A stretch of 14,636 nt of DNA, taken from assembly GCA_027490875.1 (NCBI GenBank), contig JAIXXE010000099.1, forward strand, positions 1 through 14,636, given 5' to 3'. The position numbers and the translations under genes were made by a program. Under the pieces are notes generated by a model. It did no database searches and had not been told where the DNA came from. It worked only from the letters and a program-made list of their open reading frames with translations. This stretch comes from Alphaproteobacteria bacterium. GTDB lineage: Bacteria; Pseudomonadota; Alphaproteobacteria; UBA2136; UBA6156. Each line of letters starts with the position of its first letter. The first letter of the stretch is position 1. Shown here piece by piece: positions 12,456 through 14,636 of the stretch.

Positions 12456-13052
12456 ATGTTTGCATCACTCAGCGGCCCCGTCATTCACACCAATGCCACC
12501 ACGGCCACGCTCGACTGCGGCGGGGTAGGTTACCTCTGTCATTGCCCCAGCCGTACGCTGGGCGCCTTGCAGGTTGGGGTTGCCGCGCGGCTGTGGGTTC
12601 ATTTGGCGGTGCGTGAAGATGCCCTCACCCTGTTTGGGTTTTTACAGGCCGAGGAGCGCGACTTCTTCTTGGCGCTTACGGGTGTTAGCGGCGTTGGCCC
12701 CAAGCTTGGGCTTTCCATGCTTTCCAGCTTTACGGTGGCCGAAATCATCCACGCCATTGCCAGCAACCAGCTTACCCATTTGGCACGCGCCAGTGGGGTT
12801 GGCAAAAAGCTGGCCGAAAAGATTATTGTGGAGCTGAAAGACAAGCTCGGCACCCTGCCCGGCCTGTTGGCAGCAGGGCCAACCGGGGCTGTGGTACAAG
12901 GCCCGCTGGCCGATGTGGTCAGTGCGCTGCAAAACCTTGGCTATGCCCCCAAGGTTGCGGAAACCTCGGCCCAGAAGGCGTTGGAGCAATCGCCCAATGC
13001 CAACTTCGACCAGCTGTTTAAAACCGCCCTCACCCACGCAACCGGAAGCTAA
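12456..13052 (+). CDS. ruvA: Holliday junction branch migration protein RuvA
   Basis: RuvA tetramers hold the four-way junction and load RuvB rings. The 198-aa product has the three family domains. The OB-fold is 1-62, with the acidic pin Glu54-Asp55 in VREDALTLFGF. Two helix-hairpin-helix motifs are present: LTGVSGVGPKLGL (74-86) and LARASGVGKKLAEKI (109-123), the latter followed by IVELKDKL. After a linker comes the C-terminal RuvB-binding domain (150-194) with VVSALQNLGYAPKVAE. The start MFASLSGPV replaces the more usual MIGxLxG. AAGGT lies eight bases before the ATG. ruvC does not precede it and ruvB does not directly follow it. Confidence 0.95.
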   Translation: MFASLSGPVIHTNATTATLDCGGVGYLCHCPSRTLGALQVGVAARLWVHLAVREDALTLFGFLQAEERDFFLALTGVSGVGPKLGLSMLSSFTVAEIIHAIASNQLTHLARASGVGKKLAEKIIVELKDKLGTLPGLLAAGPTGAVVQGPLADVVSALQNLGYAPKVAETSAQKALEQSPNANFDQLFKTALTHATGS

Positions 13053-13056
13053 CGGG

Positions 13057-13761
13057 ATGACAACCACCCTCCAATCACTTGGCCACAGCGGCTTTAAAGT
13101 CACCACAGCCACCCACACGATTCTGATTGACCCGTTCCTGACTGGCAACCCGCTCGCCCCGTTTGGCTGGGCCGAGGCCGCGCAAGGCTGCACGCATATT
13201 ATTTTAACCCACGGCCATGCCGACCATGTGGGCGATACGCTGGACATTGCCGCCGCGACCGATGCCACCGTGGTGGGCATGCTGGAGCTGGTGCAATGGC
13301 TGCAAGCTCAACAGGAAGACCTAGAGAATATCGCGATGGCCAATCTGGGCGGCTGCGTCGACCTTGGCAAAAACCATCGGGTGCGGTTGGTGCCTGCATG
13401 GCATAGCAGTGGCGCGGGGCCTAACGGCGTCTATGCAGGGTCGGCCTGCGGCTTGGTGCTGGAAACACCGGGCGGCACCATTTACCATGCAGGCGATACC
13501 TGCCTTTTTTCCGATATGGGCCTCATCGACGCGCTCTATCAGCCCGACGTAGCCCTGCTGCCAATTGGTGGCCGCTTTACGATGGATGCCGAGGCGGCGG
13601 CCTATGCCGCGCGCGAACTGCTGCATTGCCAAGCCTATATACCCATTCATTATGGCACCTTTCCGCTGCTGGCGCCCGATGCAAGCGGGTTTGAAACCGC
13701 CGCCGCCGAGTTGCCTGTGGTGGTGCTGAACCCCGGCCAACGCTGGGAAATCCCGGCATGA
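13057..13761 (+). CDS. UPF0173-type metal-dependent hydrolase (metallo-beta-lactamase fold)
   Basis: This is a 234-aa MBL-fold enzyme of unknown substrate. Metal ligands are visible in THGHADHVGD (51-60: His52, His54, Asp56, His57). Further candidates are His116 (PAWHSS), Asp147 (YHAGDT) and His198 (PIHYGTF). ALLPIGGRFTMDAEAAAYAA (166-185) matches the UPF0173 signature. The ATG at 13057 lies 4 bases after the ruvA stop with CGGGA just before it. Earlier in-frame starts would lie within ruvA. Its stop overlaps the ruvB ATG as ATGA, so it is likely cotranslated with ruvB. A link to DNA repair is suggested only by position. Confidence 0.88.
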   Translation: MTTTLQSLGHSGFKVTTATHTILIDPFLTGNPLAPFGWAEAAQGCTHIILTHGHADHVGDTLDIAAATDATVVGMLELVQWLQAQQEDLENIAMANLGGCVDLGKNHRVRLVPAWHSSGAGPNGVYAGSACGLVLETPGGTIYHAGDTCLFSDMGLIDALYQPDVALLPIGGRFTMDAEAAAYAARELLHCQAYIPIHYGTFPLLAPDASGFETAAAELPVVVLNPGQRWEIPA

Positions 13762-14636
13762 TGAACCCCCTGCTCACGCCGGTTCAAGCGCCCGAAGAAG
13801 CCAGTCAGGATGTGGCACTGCGGCCTAAATCGCTGCATGAATTTGTCGGTCAGCCGCAATTAAAGGCTAACCTCGAAGTCTTCATTGCCAGCGCCAAGGC
13901 ACGCGGCGGGGCGCTGGATCACGTGCTGTTTGCAGGGCCGCCCGGCCTTGGTAAAACCAGCTTGGCACACATTATGGCTTTAGAGTTAGGCGTTGGCTTT
14001 CGCGCCACCAGCGGCCCCGTGATTGCCAAGGGCGGCGACCTGGCCGCCATCCTGACCAGCTTGCAGCCGCACGATGTGCTGTTCATCGATGAAATCCATC
14101 GGCTGAATGCTGCGGTTGAAGAGGTGCTCTATCCGGCGATGGAAGACTTCAAGCTGGATTTGGTGATTGGGGAAGGCCCCGCCGCCCGCACGGTACGGGT
14201 GGATGTACCCCCTTTTACCTTGGTGGGGGCCACCACGCGCGCGGGGATGCTTAGTAACCCGCTGCGCGACCGCTTTGGGGTGTACGGTCGGCTGGAATTC
14301 TACAGCACTGCCGACCTTGAACACGTGCTGCACCGCGCCGCCACCCTGCTGGGGTTTCCGCTGGAGGCCACGGCCGCACGCGAGCTGGCCAGCCGCGCCC
14401 GTGGTACGCCGCGTTTGGCCAATCGGCTACTGCGGCGGGTACGCGATTTTGCCACCGTGGCCAACGAAACGACTCTTACCTTAGCCACCACACGCCATGC
14501 TCTGCAACGTTTGGGCGTGGATGACAAGGGGCTGGATGCATCCGACCACCGCTACCTGAATGCACTGGTTAAAAAGTTTAGCGGTGGGCCGGTGGGCCTC
14601 GCCACCTTGGCAGCGAGTACCGGGGAAAGCGAAGAC
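13758..14636 (+). CDS. ruvB: Holliday junction helicase RuvB (cut by right edge)
   Basis: RuvB is the hexameric AAA+ motor that drives branch migration with RuvA. The 293 codons present run to the window edge without a stop; the family is about 330-350 aa, so only the end of the winged-helix domain is missing. Motifs are LRPKSLHEFVGQ (21-32), Walker A GPPGLGKT (60-67), Walker B LFIDEIHR (108-115), sensor I VGATTRAG (156-163), arginine finger Arg170 in LRDRFG and sensor II Arg219 in GTPRLANRLLRR. The start is ATG 13758 (4-bp overlap with the hydrolase gene) or the adjacent ATG 13761. Confidence 0.95.
   Translation, partial: MMNPLLTPVQAPEEASQDVALRPKSLHEFVGQPQLKANLEVFIASAKARGGALDHVLFAGPPGLGKTSLAHIMALELGVGFRATSGPVIAKGGDLAAILTSLQPHDVLFIDEIHRLNAAVEEVLYPAMEDFKLDLVIGEGPAARTVRVDVPPFTLVGATTRAGMLSNPLRDRFGVYGRLEFYSTADLEHVLHRAATLLGFPLEATAARELASRARGTPRLANRLLRRVRDFATVANETTLTLATTRHALQRLGVDDKGLDASDHRYLNALVKKFSGGPVGLATLAASTGESED

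Noticed and set aside
1..14636. CRISPR arrays, insertion sequences, toxin-antitoxin pairs, biosynthetic clusters
   Set aside because: No regularly spaced repeats, transposase, or paired small toxin/antitoxin genes could be recognised on either strand.

Overview
The window reads as chromosomal DNA of a fairly GC-rich alphaproteobacterium of uncertain order. This is inferred from gene content and synteny, not from a database search. The pointers are fabD divergent from an rpsF-rpsR-rplI operon, a DUF465 gene, an Hda-type DnaA regulator behind a DUF2066 gene, and a ruvA/ruvB locus. Most genes are housekeeping. A short phage-tail-like block (about 2.55-4.82 kb) sits among them.

Layout. Positions 1-498 (minus) hold the start of an exported, beta-helical, autotransporter-like surface protein that runs off the left edge. 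A divergent alpha/beta-hydrolase lipoprotein (557-1393) follows. Next come tRNA-Cys(GCA), smpB and a small overlapping gene whose product looks like PanC without its catalytic motifs. The spacer 2522-2676 holds a consensus-like promoter followed at once by two strong hairpins with T tracts. Then come a 103-aa orphan, a phage spike/tail-fibre-like protein with an adhesin/CBM-like fold, a 78-aa orphan and a small one-TM protein. The last of these overlaps the 3' end of fabD, which is on the minus strand. rpsF-rpsR-rplI (5812-7165) ends in an intrinsic terminator. A DUF465 gene and a bidirectional terminator follow. The minus-strand cluster DUF2066-hda-pirin occupies 9850-7584. A GntR-type regulator with a clear operator diverges from it. 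A CaCA-type cation antiporter, an orphan membrane protein, ruvA, a UPF0173 metallo-hydrolase and ruvB (cut by the right edge) complete the window.

How the genes work together. smpB rescues stalled ribosomes, rpsF/rpsR/rplI are ribosomal, and fabD loads malonyl groups for fatty-acid synthesis. Hda resets DnaA after initiation, and RuvA/RuvB migrate Holliday junctions. ruvA and ruvB are split by a hydrolase gene that overlaps ruvB by 4 bp (ATGA), which suggests translational coupling.

The points most worth checking are: the catalytic-site-less PanC-like protein; the promoter/double-hairpin element at 2550-2650; the isolated tail-fibre block with no other phage genes; a Glu-to-Val change in the second alpha repeat of the antiporter; a G9 tract in the surface-protein gene; an unusually long bS18; and the ruvA-hydrolase-ruvB arrangement.
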